A stretch of DNA of 64,000 bases, taken from assembly GCA_964036155.1 (NCBI GenBank), contig OZ038422.1, forward strand, positions 37,285,201-37,349,200. Direction: 5' to 3'. This document shows positions 24,801 through 36,062 of the stretch, one piece after another. The position numbers and the translations under genes were made by a program. Every line of letters begins with the position of its first letter. Position 1 is the stretch's first letter. This stretch comes from Diploscapter coronatus. Lineage: Eukaryota > Nematoda > Chromadorea > Rhabditida > Rhabditidae. The notes beneath the pieces were generated by a model. It was given only the letters and a program-made list of their open reading frames with translations, had not been told where the DNA came from and searched no databases.

Positions 24801-27800
24801 ACGTACCACAGCCAAATGTTTAATTTTATAGTTTTCTAGCTCTAGAACTATACAAAATTTGATAATTCAGGAGAAACGCGAATCTCTAGCGGATTGGAAA
24901 GAGCGATTCAGAAGACAGGAGACTTTCCACGGCTCTCATCTCTCGCTTGCGAATATCGATGGAAGGAACAGTCGAAAGGTAGATTTACCATTTTATTCGT
25001 TTGCTTTCAAAATGAAAATTGGAAATGAAGTTTCCATAAACTGAACTAAACTTTAAAGGAATCGATGCGTCAAAGAGCCCAATCTATTGCTGTAAGCAAT
25101 TATTTTTCGAAATATATTTGTGCAAATCTGTGCAAATTTTCAAATGTCGCACTCCAAACTCCTAAATCACGTTTTCATTCTCATTCAAACGTTATCACTT
25201 TTCTGTTTCAATTTGTCATAATTCTTGCAAGGATATCTTTTCTATTAGTTTTGAAAAAAACGCTGGAAAGACATTATGACAAATCCGATCCTGATTTCTC
25301 GATTCGAAACGTTTTACCTTTTATCTTCAACAACTAATCGTGAGGCAGTTTTGGTGACAGCGCTCTAATTCCCGTGCCATTTTGCCATTGCATTGTGAAG
25401 CAGATTTTCTAATGCTTTGTGTCGTCCTCACTCAGTCCTGCAGTCATTCAGCTGCTATGTTTGTGAGCAGTCAATCGGTCGACTTCTCCCCACATTTTTA
25501 ATCCTCGTATTGTTTTGTATTCCATCACAGATTAAAGCGAAAATTTGAAAATGACGAAGAAAAAACTTGTAAATTTTTCTCTACTTCTGTCATTTTCAAG
25601 TTTCCATCCATTTATTCACACACACATTTTGTGTTGACTTCTTCTCATATGATTTATTTTTCTAAAAATTCTATTTCTCTTCTCTTCTATTCAAAAAATT
25701 ATGATGAATTCAACCAACGACAAGTTTATTTTCAGTCTCAAGTCAACCCACAATCAGCCATGAACTTGGGAGGACTGGTAACAAGGAACGTGAGTGAGGG
25801 CATCCTAGGAGAGGATTACTTCTCGAACATGAACCCAAGAGCCATGAGGAGAATCGTCAACGCACTCACACTTACTGGTAATGAATTTTTATCATTTATT
25901 TTTGATTTGTTGAACAAGTGAAATTTCCGAGAAGATAAATGCTATATTAGACTTTTTGGAAGCCCTTATTTGTCACCGGATTTTTGAGGTCTAGAGAGAT
26001 AAAGAAAAGGGAAAAATTGGTAGCAAATAAACTAGACGGATTTTTTGTTAACTCGTGGAGAAAATGTTAACTTGCAACCCCATATTTCTACTAATTTAGG
26101 TCGCTTGATGCGAGCCTTCGAGATCGACTTCTCGTGGCTGTCCCTCGGCCATTGGGTCTCTCTGCTTGAGCAGTGGCCCAGTCGAATGTGCTGGCTGATC
26201 GATAGAGCTTCCGAGGTCTCCAATAATGGACTGCTATTGTTTGAGGTACTGCAATAACAATCAGTCTAGTTTATGTCCATATTTTTCAGGTTTACTACCA
26301 GCTGAAAGACCACATCCCGAAGGACGATCCGCTGATTGCTTTGGACAGAAATCCCGACAATTTCGAGGCGTTCCTCAATTCGAAGGCCATTCCGATGCAG
26401 GAGAAACTCACAGTCGGACATGTGAAGAAGTTCGTGCCCTGCACCAGCAATCTCGATCCATATCTGAGGAAACTTATCCGAGGTTTGTACTCTTCACATT
26501 TCTATCCTATCATACAAAAATGTTCTTCAGAGAGAAGCAAGGGCCTTGGTGAGATAGAACGACACATGGGAACGACTGGAATGGCTGTACCTCAGAATGC
26601 TAAATTGCTATTCACGGTGAGTAATAGTCGAAGACAACACGAGAAAGCAACTGACATTGGAATAGCAGCGATAGAGAAAATTACATTATTATTTTTTCCA
26701 ATCTGTCCTATAGTATTTCATATGCTCCTTGTAGTTGTGTGTTAGTCTTTTATTATTTTCCTGGAACTATAAACCTTAGCGATGAGTTTGCAGGACGAGA
26801 AAGTGTGGACGACGGTGTGCACTCCGCTGGCAGAGATGAAGTTGGAAGGAATCTGCTCGCTGCTACGAAGACTCGATTTGCCCCCTAATTCCATCGACCA
26901 GATCCTCGCCAAATTCAGACAGTTCAATTTGAATGGACTCGTTCTCATTTCGTGCACACTCAATGAGTTGAGGGATGCGTTGCAGGTACAAATTTATTTT
27001 TTAACCGGATTGAATAGTCAATTTTTTTCGATGCGTCAGATATTCTTCACAAAAATTTTCATGTAGGTGTAAAAATGGATGAGTATTTGTGAGAATATAT
27101 AGGCCAAAGACGGTCGTTTAACCAGCAGATCTTCATTTTAACTCATTCATGTCTGAGTATTATCAGAGAATCTCTTTTCCGAATCTGTTATCATTGGGAA
27201 GCATTTATGTCTCAATCAAATATGCATCGAAAAATATAAAATGTCACATTTTCACAACAGAAGAGCAATACTAACAGCTCAACCCGTTTCAGCTATCCCT
27301 CGGTGACTGGACTATCGTTCGACTTTTCATCGAGACTCTAAAGGCATTCGGGCCGAATATGCCTGGCGTGAGAGTGGACAAACGGAAGGCCTTGACTCTA
27401 CACGAGGAGGAAGAGCATGAAGAAGAGGAGAATGTGGTTCGAGAGACTGCGCCATTGCTGACTGAAGGAATGCAGGGAGTGCAACCGGGTAGAGGGGAAA
27501 GAAAAGAGGGCAGAGATGAAGCCGGAAGAATTGCAGCTGGAGGCTCGTTCAGTCAGACAGGACCTGGACCGCTACTGCAACAGGTCGCTGCTGCAGAGCA
27601 GAGGAGACGCTCTGTCGTTATGGCGAGTGAATTGAATGAGGACCACAAATGGCTGATGGAGAGTCTGTCTGGGATGGATCTGAGTACGTTATTACATTCG
27701 TTTTGCATTCAAACGAGTGCATTTGCAGCAGAGACGGAGGGAGACATTGGTCCATTGAGTTCATCGACAGCCCCTTCCGTGAGGTTCGATGACGACATTC

Positions 27801-30297
27801 AGGAATTGGATGAAGTCGGCATTGCACAGCCTACAGGTAAAAAACTTCTAAAATAAATACGTGAAAGTCTTTTATCAATAACTATACAGTATGCTCATTC
27901 ATAACTTTACAGCTTTTTTTTTCTTGAATAACTTTCCTCGGAAGCACTATTTCGTTGAACTTCCAACTACGCTTTAGTTCATCTCGATGGGACACGCATG
28001 AAAATGCATGGTTTTATCCCATTTTCCATTTACGGGTAGCCCCCGAGCATACTGGTGGTGGGCCCTTTTTGGACAGTCTAAAAATCGCAAATTTGCATTT
28101 TTAGGATAGTTAGCTAAATTGGGCATAAAAATATGTCGAATTTTATGCTGATTCTGAATCTGAACGTCGTTTTCAATTTGCACTAATCTAAAGCAGTCTC
28201 TATGTTCGAAAAATCGCAGGCTCAACGTATAAGAAGACTTGAAAATTTTACCCTGCTACCAGTATCCTCAGGTCTAACCGTAAATGGGAAACTGCTGAAA
28301 CCATGCGCTTTCGGCTCATAGAAAAAGACACCGGGTTTTCTAAGAAATAGTATGAGAAAGCAAGAGAAGAAAAGAAAAAAACCGGTGTCTTTTTCTATGA
28401 GCCTGCGCTTTCATCAGTGTCCCACCGAGCTGAATTAAAGTAAGTTTAGTTGGATGCTTTCCGAAATAATGCTTCCGAAGAAAGCTATTCAAGGAAAAAA
28501 GTCGTAAAACTAGGAATGAACATCCTGTACTTTGGCAACATGACGACAATGAGTTAACAAGAAGTTCTTTCCATGGCCAAAATATCATTCATCTAGCCAA
28601 TATTCTCTTGGTCTTATCATTTCCGAAACTTACCTTTTTCATTTTGAGTGTTACATTTGTTTATCTATTCAGCATTACAAATTATTTCTTATCATTTGAA
28701 ATTCTCGTATTTATTTATTTATTTGAGGAATCGACGAGAACGACGCAGCTTCGGATGCGGACAGCACCCAGTCTCGATATGACAGCCGGGAGAATCTTCT
28801 GGATCTGGACAAACAGGCTACTGAGGCCACCAATGCTCTCACGCACAAGGACAGCAATTCTAGCAATCACAGGTGGGATTTATCGAATTACTTTTGCTAC
28901 CCGATGATTAAAAAAAAATTTCAATTTGAAAAATTATGCCAACTCTGCACAAAATTATACCGCGCTAGTATTTTTTTCCAAAATGAAGCAATTCGAATCA
29001 ACTCAATATTTAGTAAATTTCAAAAATCAAATTCAACCATCTGTCTGGAAATGATAATGATAACATAATAACGTCTCTTCAGCAATCCTCAAATTGCCCG
29101 CTACACTTATAGAAATAATTCGCGTTATAGGCGAATGAGTCGGTAAGAATCGAGCAATAAAATGGTGATGATTGAATTGCTGTATGCGTGTGCATTTTTG
29201 CATCTGCTCTTTCAATTTAATAAGTTATTTCCTTCTTGAGATTTTACAATAATTGCTTGTTGTTGCGCATGAAACGAGTACACCTAAAACGTGTGAAAAT
29301 TAGTGTAAATCTGACAGTTTTCCAAGTTAAAAACGTATCATCTTCCCCTTTTAGACAAACAGTGTGAATTACAATTTACAGATGACTTATGACTTGCAAA
29401 AGATGCTAGATGGCATTTTAGAGAAAAAATAGATGGAAGGCAAAGATCGAATACACATTATAACTATTCAAATGCTTATAGTTAGAGTCCCAAGCTCTGT
29501 CCCTTTGCAAAAACGTGGTAATTTGAGAGCAAACATTTGAGAAGGAAGTGTCCTTCAAACCCCGAATGTCTAAAAAAAATCCAACCTAGATCGATGATAA
29601 ATCTGATAAAATGGATACGTGCCAAAATCAGCACAAAATGTGCCCGTGCAATCGTGTGCAGGTCATTTGAAGTTTGTCAAAATGTGTTCATTTTGAACGA
29701 CATATCTTTACGATGTTTTCTATCGAAAATTTTTTATTTTTTCTTCACAAAAAACCTTATTTACAGCCCAGATCACCTTTCTATTCCAAAATTTTGCCAA
29801 AAAATACAATTTGGCATATCTACTTGAGGACTCTATTTATAATCTCAACAAAATCGCATAGTTAATCGAATTGAACTACAAACGGAATTCGCTTTCTATC
29901 CGAGTTCTACCGCTAGAATCTATCCTTCTTACAGCATTATTTTCACGTTTTCCTTTACAAGTTTTTGTTGTTGTTGTTGCTGCTGCGTGTTTCAATGAAT
30001 TATTACAAAAATTTAAAAGGGAAAACACAGCATCTTTTGCGAGTCATAGCATTTTTTTCTTTTTTCTTTCAAAAAATATAATCTTGAAATTTGAGAAGCG
30101 AATTGATGGCGAATCTGCGGAACGATTCGATTCACAGCGGACACAGCGGCCACAGTGGGGCTGACTCTACAGACGGCAGTGGAAAGGAGCAGCTGACTGT
30201 GCAGAGGAAGCCCTCGGGCGCTGAGCAGAGACAGCTGAATGCCCTGTTCGCGCAGGCAACTTATGAGGAGCCGCCCAAACAGCAGCAGCAACCATGA
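18852..30297 (+). CDS. kdin-220: Kidins220/ARMS: ankyrin-repeat membrane-spanning KAP-family P-loop NTPase
   Basis: Scaffold membrane protein that links neurotrophin/ephrin receptors to downstream signalling in animals. About 33 exons give roughly 1,500 residues. The N-terminal 11 or so ankyrin repeats are largely one repeat per exon (for example DGWTALLNASNAGYYDIAKI at 19647). The Kidins220 hallmark LLYRPNKLGETPYSID precedes the KAP NTPase domain: Walker A is GLYAKWGSGKS near 22110, four transmembrane helices fall in two pairs (about 22234-22388 and 23545-23960), and Walker B is VVVVDGLDNCEQ near 24185. FVPCTSNLDPYLRKLIR and a SAM-like (KNC) segment (26794-27340, ending LSLGDWTIVRLFIETL) follow, then a low-complexity acidic and Ser/Gln-rich tail. 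Start choice: ATG 18852 (MVVSSHSHSSHPHSS) follows an acceptor at 18780; the next in-frame ATG, 18960 (MDSRQMAELFDK), is the main alternative. Several acceptors are non-consensus (TTTGAG, TTTAAAG, TTCAAG). Confidence 0.9.
20298..20337. repeat. Short inverted repeat in a Kidins220 intron
   Basis: AACTAAAGTTC and GAACTTTAGTT form an 11-bp perfect inverted repeat separated by about 20 bp. Too short to classify. Confidence 0.5.
21926..22004. repeat. Small foldback element in a Kidins220 intron
   Basis: Arms 21926-21949 and 21981-22004 are 24 bp each, reverse complements with four mismatches; both contain ACATCTCCA or its complement TGGAGATGT. Flanks are AT-rich (ATAAAAT on the left, TATAAAA on the right) with no exact target-site duplication. 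Confidence 0.6.
22487..22668. repeat. Probable degenerate foldback element in a Kidins220 intron
   Basis: AATGGATGATATTTAT near 22491 is perfectly inverted as ATAAATATCATCCATT near 22647. A second nested inverted pair, ACTTGAAGA and TCTTCAAGA, lies near 22561-22600. No duplication of flanking bases is evident. Confidence 0.45.
28313..28403. mobile_element. Palindromic MITE with 9-bp target-site duplication, in a Kidins220 intron
   Basis: A 91-bp element whose 22-bp ends (28313-28334 and 28382-28403) are perfect reverse complements, starting GGCTCATAGAAAAAG. Exact 9-bp direct repeats TGCGCTTTC flank it at 28304-28312 and 28404-28412. Between the arms is an A/G-rich spacer. A 9-bp duplication is typical of Mutator-like (MULE) elements, so a MULE-derived MITE is the leading guess. 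Confidence 0.82.
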
Positions 30298-31856
30298 TCC
30301 TAAATATAAGACATAATCCAACAATTCAGGCAGATGATGATGATGAGCGAGTTACGATATTTATCATCGCGTTATATCATGCTTTCAACATTTTTACACC
30401 AAGATGTTCATAGCGATTTAACGTGACTGTTCATACGTAGCGTTTCCTAGATTTTACAAAAGCATGCATATATTCAGCTATCATAGTAGCTCTATAATAA
30501 TTAGGTAAAAGTGAAATTTTTAAACATATTAGTCTCCACTAAATTATAATAATTCACAAAATTTTATTAGTATCAAAAATGCTCGACCAAATATCGGCCA
30601 TGATTTTCTCATTGAAAGCTTTATTCATTCCCTTATTTGAGCCATGTTGTCAGCGCATGTTGTGCCTTAGAATTCTCGATTTAGTCACTTACTCGTTTTA
30701 TTGTCAATTTTAAGCAATGATTTTCTAGCATCTTATGAGTCTTATGAGCAATTTCATTATTCTTATCATTCAAAACTTCGTGATCGTGTAAAGAAGTCTC
30801 GAATATTCTATTTTTGCGGGTTTTATTAATTTTCTATCAAATTATGCAGTGATACAAAAAAAATTTATAATAATTCATGATATTAGATATGCCTCATTTG
30901 TTTATTTTTATTGAGTGAGTTTATCTTTAGATTTTCATCAAAAAACTAATCTTCGAAGAGCGAGTGGACGATGCACTAATATCATGCATTATTTTAAATT
31001 ATATCATGTGTCACTGTATTTACATTAGATTTATCCTTTGTAGTTAGGAATCTCCTCCCTGTGAAACATTCCAACACTTCGTTTTCCGGTAGAAAGAAAC
31101 AAACAATGTCTCAATTCTTATCGACAGGACACAATTCATTTAGTCATCTAGCCACTTGTTTTTTTTTTGCAATTTCTCATTCATAATTATTCAGAATCCT
31201 CATTTTTTTATTTGTACGAACTTCAGGTGAATTAGTCAATCTTTGAACCATGACTCAATTTGATATTAACATGACCAAATTTGTCATTTCCTTTCATTAA
31301 TATGTGCAGTTTCATGACAATTTGTGTTAGTTTTGCTCATTCTTTGTCGTTTTGGCAGCCATGACATAACTTTCTGTGTTCATTAACTCTTTTTCTCTTC
31401 AGATAGTATAAATTTGTGCATTGTCAATTTCATAGGCCTTATGTGTTTTTCTCTTACTTTACAAATTAAGGATGTTGATCAATAAATTTATTTTTGGATA
31501 GTACGGTAAGCAACAGAAATATTAGCTGAAAATTATTTAGTCCGAGATCTTGATTCCGCACCAAAATCTTTCCACTCTTTTATTTTATGGTTCAACATAC
31601 GAAAATACCCCAACTTGCTGGCAGTTACTATAGAAACTAGCTTTTCGTTGATTGATTGATTGCATATAGCGAGCAAGCCTGCTGCTATGTAGAATTCTGA
31701 GGTTTAATATAAGGTCCAGTAGCCATTGTGTGTAATTGTGAAGGCTTTGTTAATGGGACCGAGGTTGCATTCTCAGATATTAAGGGTAAAGGTAGAATCG
31801 GGCTGGATTGGGTACTAGAAACTTAAGATCCTCCGCTATCAACTTTGAATTATTTC
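30298..31856. other. Convergent 3' region between Kidins220 and the core-1 galactosyltransferase
   Basis: AT-rich, with no frame resembling a protein. A candidate Kidins220 poly(A) signal (AATAAA) is at 31481-31486, implying a 3' UTR of about 1.2 kb. TTTATT near 31578 could serve the minus-strand gene. A (GATT)n run lies at 31649-31662. Confidence 0.5.
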
Positions 31857-33951
31857 TTACACTTGTTTCGCTTTGTCTGTCCAAATGCCCTGAGCGACTC
31901 CATACAGCATTCCGTGAATCAGTCTAATCTCATCAGGATTTAAATGATGCATCGAAATGAGATTCTCGTGAAAAATGCCAATTCCCCATTTGTCGACAGG
32001 ATCCATAATGAATGATCGCGTCAAATCAGCATGGTAGTGTTGTTCTGGACGCCAGGGCAGAAAACGCTGCCTGCCCTGTTTATCTCGAGTGTCCTTCGGA
32101 TAGATGTTCAGGCTTGACAGACATCTGAAAGAGAATGCATTGCTAAGAAGATCTAGAATTTCGTTATAAGGACGAAAAAAGAATGATTTTTTTTTTAATT
32201 GTAACCATAATTGGAATGAATTTTCAGTAAAGCCTGAAATCATATCCGGAGCTGAATTGGTTCATAAAATGGCAGATACGGAATTTAGTCAAATCTCTGA
32301 TTGTATTGTCCATTTTCAAATGAAACTAAATTTTAGAGAATGTTCCTCTCCAATATGTGAGTGAAATGTGTCAAAATTTTACATATCTCTTACAGAAAAG
32401 TTTTTTTTTCCATTCTTATAAAGAAAGTTGATTTAAGTTGCAATAATCCCTTTAATACCTTGCCACAGCATAATCTTCCCACTCGTGATATGGGCATAGC
32501 TCCTTGTCATGGAATAGTTGAGTAGCGAACATGCGCATTGCAGCCCTACTCAGCACATAGCCAGACCCGCCTGCGTTGTACCCATTCTCAGGCTGAACAG
32601 ACAGACATTTTTATTGCATTCAGAGGATTTTATCGAATGGGGAAATCCTCAGTCAAATGGCTGTAAGTCCATAAAGCGCTACCATTCTCCTCCGAAGTCG
32701 GTAGCCGATGAAATGAGGTTCGTTCGGGTCAAATTTCGACAGATATCTGCGCAGATTCTCGACTATTACATAAGTGTCGTCGTCTGCTTTGAAATACCTT
32801 AAATTATGTAATTGTCTCAGAAATACAATGCAAATTAAGAGTTTGGAACAATGCATTCTATTTGATTTTCCCGTTCTCGATATTTCTAAACCGATTATTA
32901 GCGAAATTTGAGACATTATTAGTCGACGTTGAATCAAAAGAAGCTTTCAGTTCGATTTCAAATATTCGGTCACGAATAGGAAGATCAGTTACTTTTTTAT
33001 CTCCATTTTTAAACATTTATGTGAAGATGTATGAATTACCAATCAAACTCAGAAGATACATTATTGTAGAGGAAATAGAGAGCAAGTCGAGTCTTCCAGA
33101 ACAGTTTGAAATAGCTCTCAGGTAAATTGTGGAATACAGTGTGGAATGAAGTGTGAATATTTAGAAAGCGACCATTGTTCGTTAGCAAATGAGATGCGTC
33201 GCATTTATTGAACCTAAAAAATAAACGATAAAAGTTAGTGATTTTTTTTACGAATATCTAACCAGGTTTCGTTAATAGCTTGCACCCTAGTTTTGTGATA
33301 AATAGAGGTGGTCATGACCCAACAGAGAAGACTGCCTGATTTATCCTGATTTCTGGCTGCCAGAGAGGAACGAACTGTTGACAGTAATTTTTCGCTGTAT
33401 TCCCTGAAAAGAAAAGATAATAGTTCGGCCCTTAGAATATGCCGTCGAGCAAGAAATTGAAAAATCGCCAGAAACGAGTCTTAAGGGGCCAGGTTAGGAT
33501 CATGTAGAGGTAAATTTGGTATTAGAATGATAAGCTCATCGAGCTGCACAGATTGGTATAAAATTCAGCCTATCTAGTCCTAACCATAACTCGTTTGCAG
33601 TGTTCTTGCACGTCGGCATATTCATATAGCCAATAGTTCCTAGAAAAATTTCATCGTCTTACTCGAATCCACTATCATCGATCGGAATAAATGGGAAAAT
33701 CTCGATGCCCGTTTTGTACTGCACCTCATAGACCACATAGCAGAGGGAGAAGATGAGCAGAAAAAGGACGAACGAGGAAGTGGAAACATTGGTGATGTAA
33801 ACTATGCACTGTTGGAATAGAACGAAAGGACGACAGCGCTAAATATAAAGCTGATCTTCAATCGAATATGAATTTTGCGTGGCGCATTTATGGATAGTTC
33901 AATAAAGCCTACCATGATTCTAACGACTTTTGAAATGGGATGTGATATCAT
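31857..33951 (-). CDS. Core-1 beta-1,3-galactosyltransferase (C1GALT1, T-synthase)
   Basis: Golgi type II membrane enzyme that adds galactose beta-1,3 to O-linked GalNAc on Ser/Thr. Exons, all in phase, are 33913-33951, 33663-33838, 33263-33403, 33040-33213, 32683-32797, 32459-32592 and 31857-32124, giving 348 residues, close to the family length. The first exon is short (MISHPISKVVRIM). A signal anchor follows at about residues 33-52 (SSFVLFLLIFSLCYVVYEV). Catalytic signatures: LLCWVMTTS near the domain start, the metal-binding KADDDTYV, GYNAGGSGYVLSRAA, EWEDYAVARC, and the C-terminal FHENLISMHHLNPDEI. It converges on Kidins220. I see nothing broken in the reading frame. Confidence 0.92.
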
Positions 33952-36062
33952 AAAGAAACGAACTAATTTTCATTTCGTAACATATAACTGTCTTAAAGTA
34001 TAAAGTTCAGAAATATAAACGAAGCATTTCAAAAGTTTAGCCACGAAACATAGATTTGCGTGAAAAATCTTTGAAAGAAACAGGTTATTTTATTGATCCT
34101 TTAGATTGCAAACTACGATACGATGCGCAGAAAAATTACTAATCCATGCAAAATTTGTGTCAAAAATAAAATAAGCCATACTAAAATAACTACCTTGCAA
34201 TTGTCCTTACATTGCGTTGAATAAAAATTCAATGGAAGCTGCATTACGAAAAACGGGATATTCGACTAGATAAATACATAACCAGAAATGCATCAGAGAG
34301 GCGGAATGATTGGAAAAATAAGGGAAGATATATTTCCTCGAGCAGAATAATTTATAAAATAGTAGCGGATCTGAAATGCAATATTTTATATCATTTGTAT
34401 ATTAGTAGATTAGCAAAATGCGAAAGTTTTAGAGTAGTTTAAAGTTAAATCATGGTCGATATCTCAGCGTTCAAACTGCGTATCAATATGGGACAACTTG
34501 CGGATCCGCAGTGCTGCGGGTCGATGCGAATGAATGTGGATTCACACGGATCCATAAATTTGCAAATTGTGAATCTACATGGATCCATATTGGTCCACTT
34601 GCATCCACAAAAACTGCGGATCCATGTGGATACGCACTAATTACACCGAGTCCCTTCATCTCATCACATAAACGTTTGTCAATTGAATTTTCAAACATCA
34701 AAATGAGGATTAACATTCTAAATTTTCTAAAAAATAAAAATAGGAATAACCTGAGCAAATTAATAGGAATTGAAATTTCGTTTCGAAAATGTTTTATTGC
34801 CATCTTTTAATTTATCAAAATAGCATGCAAATAATGCCTTTATATAACGAAGGGAAACACACGTAGAAATTTTGGACACAATATCTGATGATTATAAAAG
34901 ATCAAATGCCTAAAATGAATGTAGACAAATTGACGAGGATCTGGAAAGAAGAGAAGAAATCGAGGACGCAATGAGATGGAAGGAGGAAGAGGAAGGGGAA
35001 GGAGATTGAGAAGGAGGACGGATAGACGTAAGGGGATGAGGTGGAGGCAGATACCATCTATGGGCAAATATCCATATATCCATATACCCATACACCATGA
35101 AGATGCTGCAGAAGAAGCAAAGCACTACGACGATGAACCCGTTGGCAGACAGAATTGCAGAATTGTTGGGAAAGGCGCTAGACAGACAAACTGCAGATTG
35201 TGCAGACCTGTTCTTGGCAACGCAGGGAAAATGCCAATGATGCAACATTAATGACGAAAATGTTGACGTCGAGCAAGGAATGAAAAATAGTCCATCCTAA
35301 AAGTACAAATAAAAATCATGAGAAATTGTATCCATTTCATATTCTGGTTACCTTCTCTCGATATTATTCAGCTACATTTCCTTCAATTTCACCCCATATG
35401 TGTTGAATCTGTGCATTTTAATCTAAATCCATATATCAATTTTTGTTTTAGTCACTTATGAGAAACTAGCAGGCGTTTTTCGTGTTCTTGTTTTTCTAAG
35501 TGACATTCGTTCTGCATTTGCATGTCCATTTTATGTGCTTCAGGCTTATTGTTGTCGACAGCAATTTTCATTATTCTCACGCAATTTTGTCCTGCGTCTG
35601 CCATTTTCCCAATCGACTCGGCCTCATTTTCGCAGATACAATATTTATCGAATTCCACATTTCATCTTCTTATCTAGATACCATAATTTTTTAGAACTTT
35701 TGAACTCATTAAGATTTATCGAAATTATAAAATATGACGACTTTTTGCGTGATCTTGTCTAATTTCGGTCATAAAGTTGAGAAAGAAAGCGATTATAAAC
35801 TCGGAGTCGGACGGAGAAATGAAATTATCGCAGGTGGAATTGCGGTTGTTGTGGAGACAGAATCCAATCCGAATCTTAGATGTGGAATATGAAATAAGAA
35901 ATCCAATCAGTTCTCGAAGTTATTACTTTAAAGCTCCATTATTTTCTCTTGCATACTTCGGCAACATTAATTTATTTTCATCTGCTCGTCGATTTCGTAT
36001 TTTCATCTTGAATTCAAATAGCGTTGTCATCATCATGCTTATCAGATAATTTCTCGATTCAG
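33952..36062. other. Intergenic region upstream of both the galactosyltransferase (-) and the TRPV gene (+)
   Basis: This 2.1-kb gap separates divergent genes. It contains a degenerate foldback at 34478-34635. A GGA/AGG-rich block at about 34970-35045 produces a 112-residue minus-strand frame with one hydrophobic stretch (SANGFIVVVLCFFCSIFMVY, about 35060-35140) that I could not support as a gene. A 68-residue minus frame at 35452-35658 is also unsupported. Either could be a small exon. Confidence 0.4.
34478..34635. repeat. Degenerate foldback element with internal GGATCC-containing repeats
   Basis: The ends GCGTATC (34478) and GATACGC (34635) are inverted, and the copies of GGATCC(A/G) near 34502, 34548, 34580 and 34616 are arranged symmetrically around AATTTGCAAATT (about 34557-34568). 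The bases ACT occur on both sides (34475-34477 and 34636-34638), possibly a 3-bp target duplication, but that could be chance. Confidence 0.55.

Noticed and set aside
34913..35248. Minus-strand frame with a hydrophobic segment
   Set aside because: One possible membrane helix followed by Pro/Ser-rich low-complexity sequence from a GGA-rich block; no homologue recognised and no clear exon borders.
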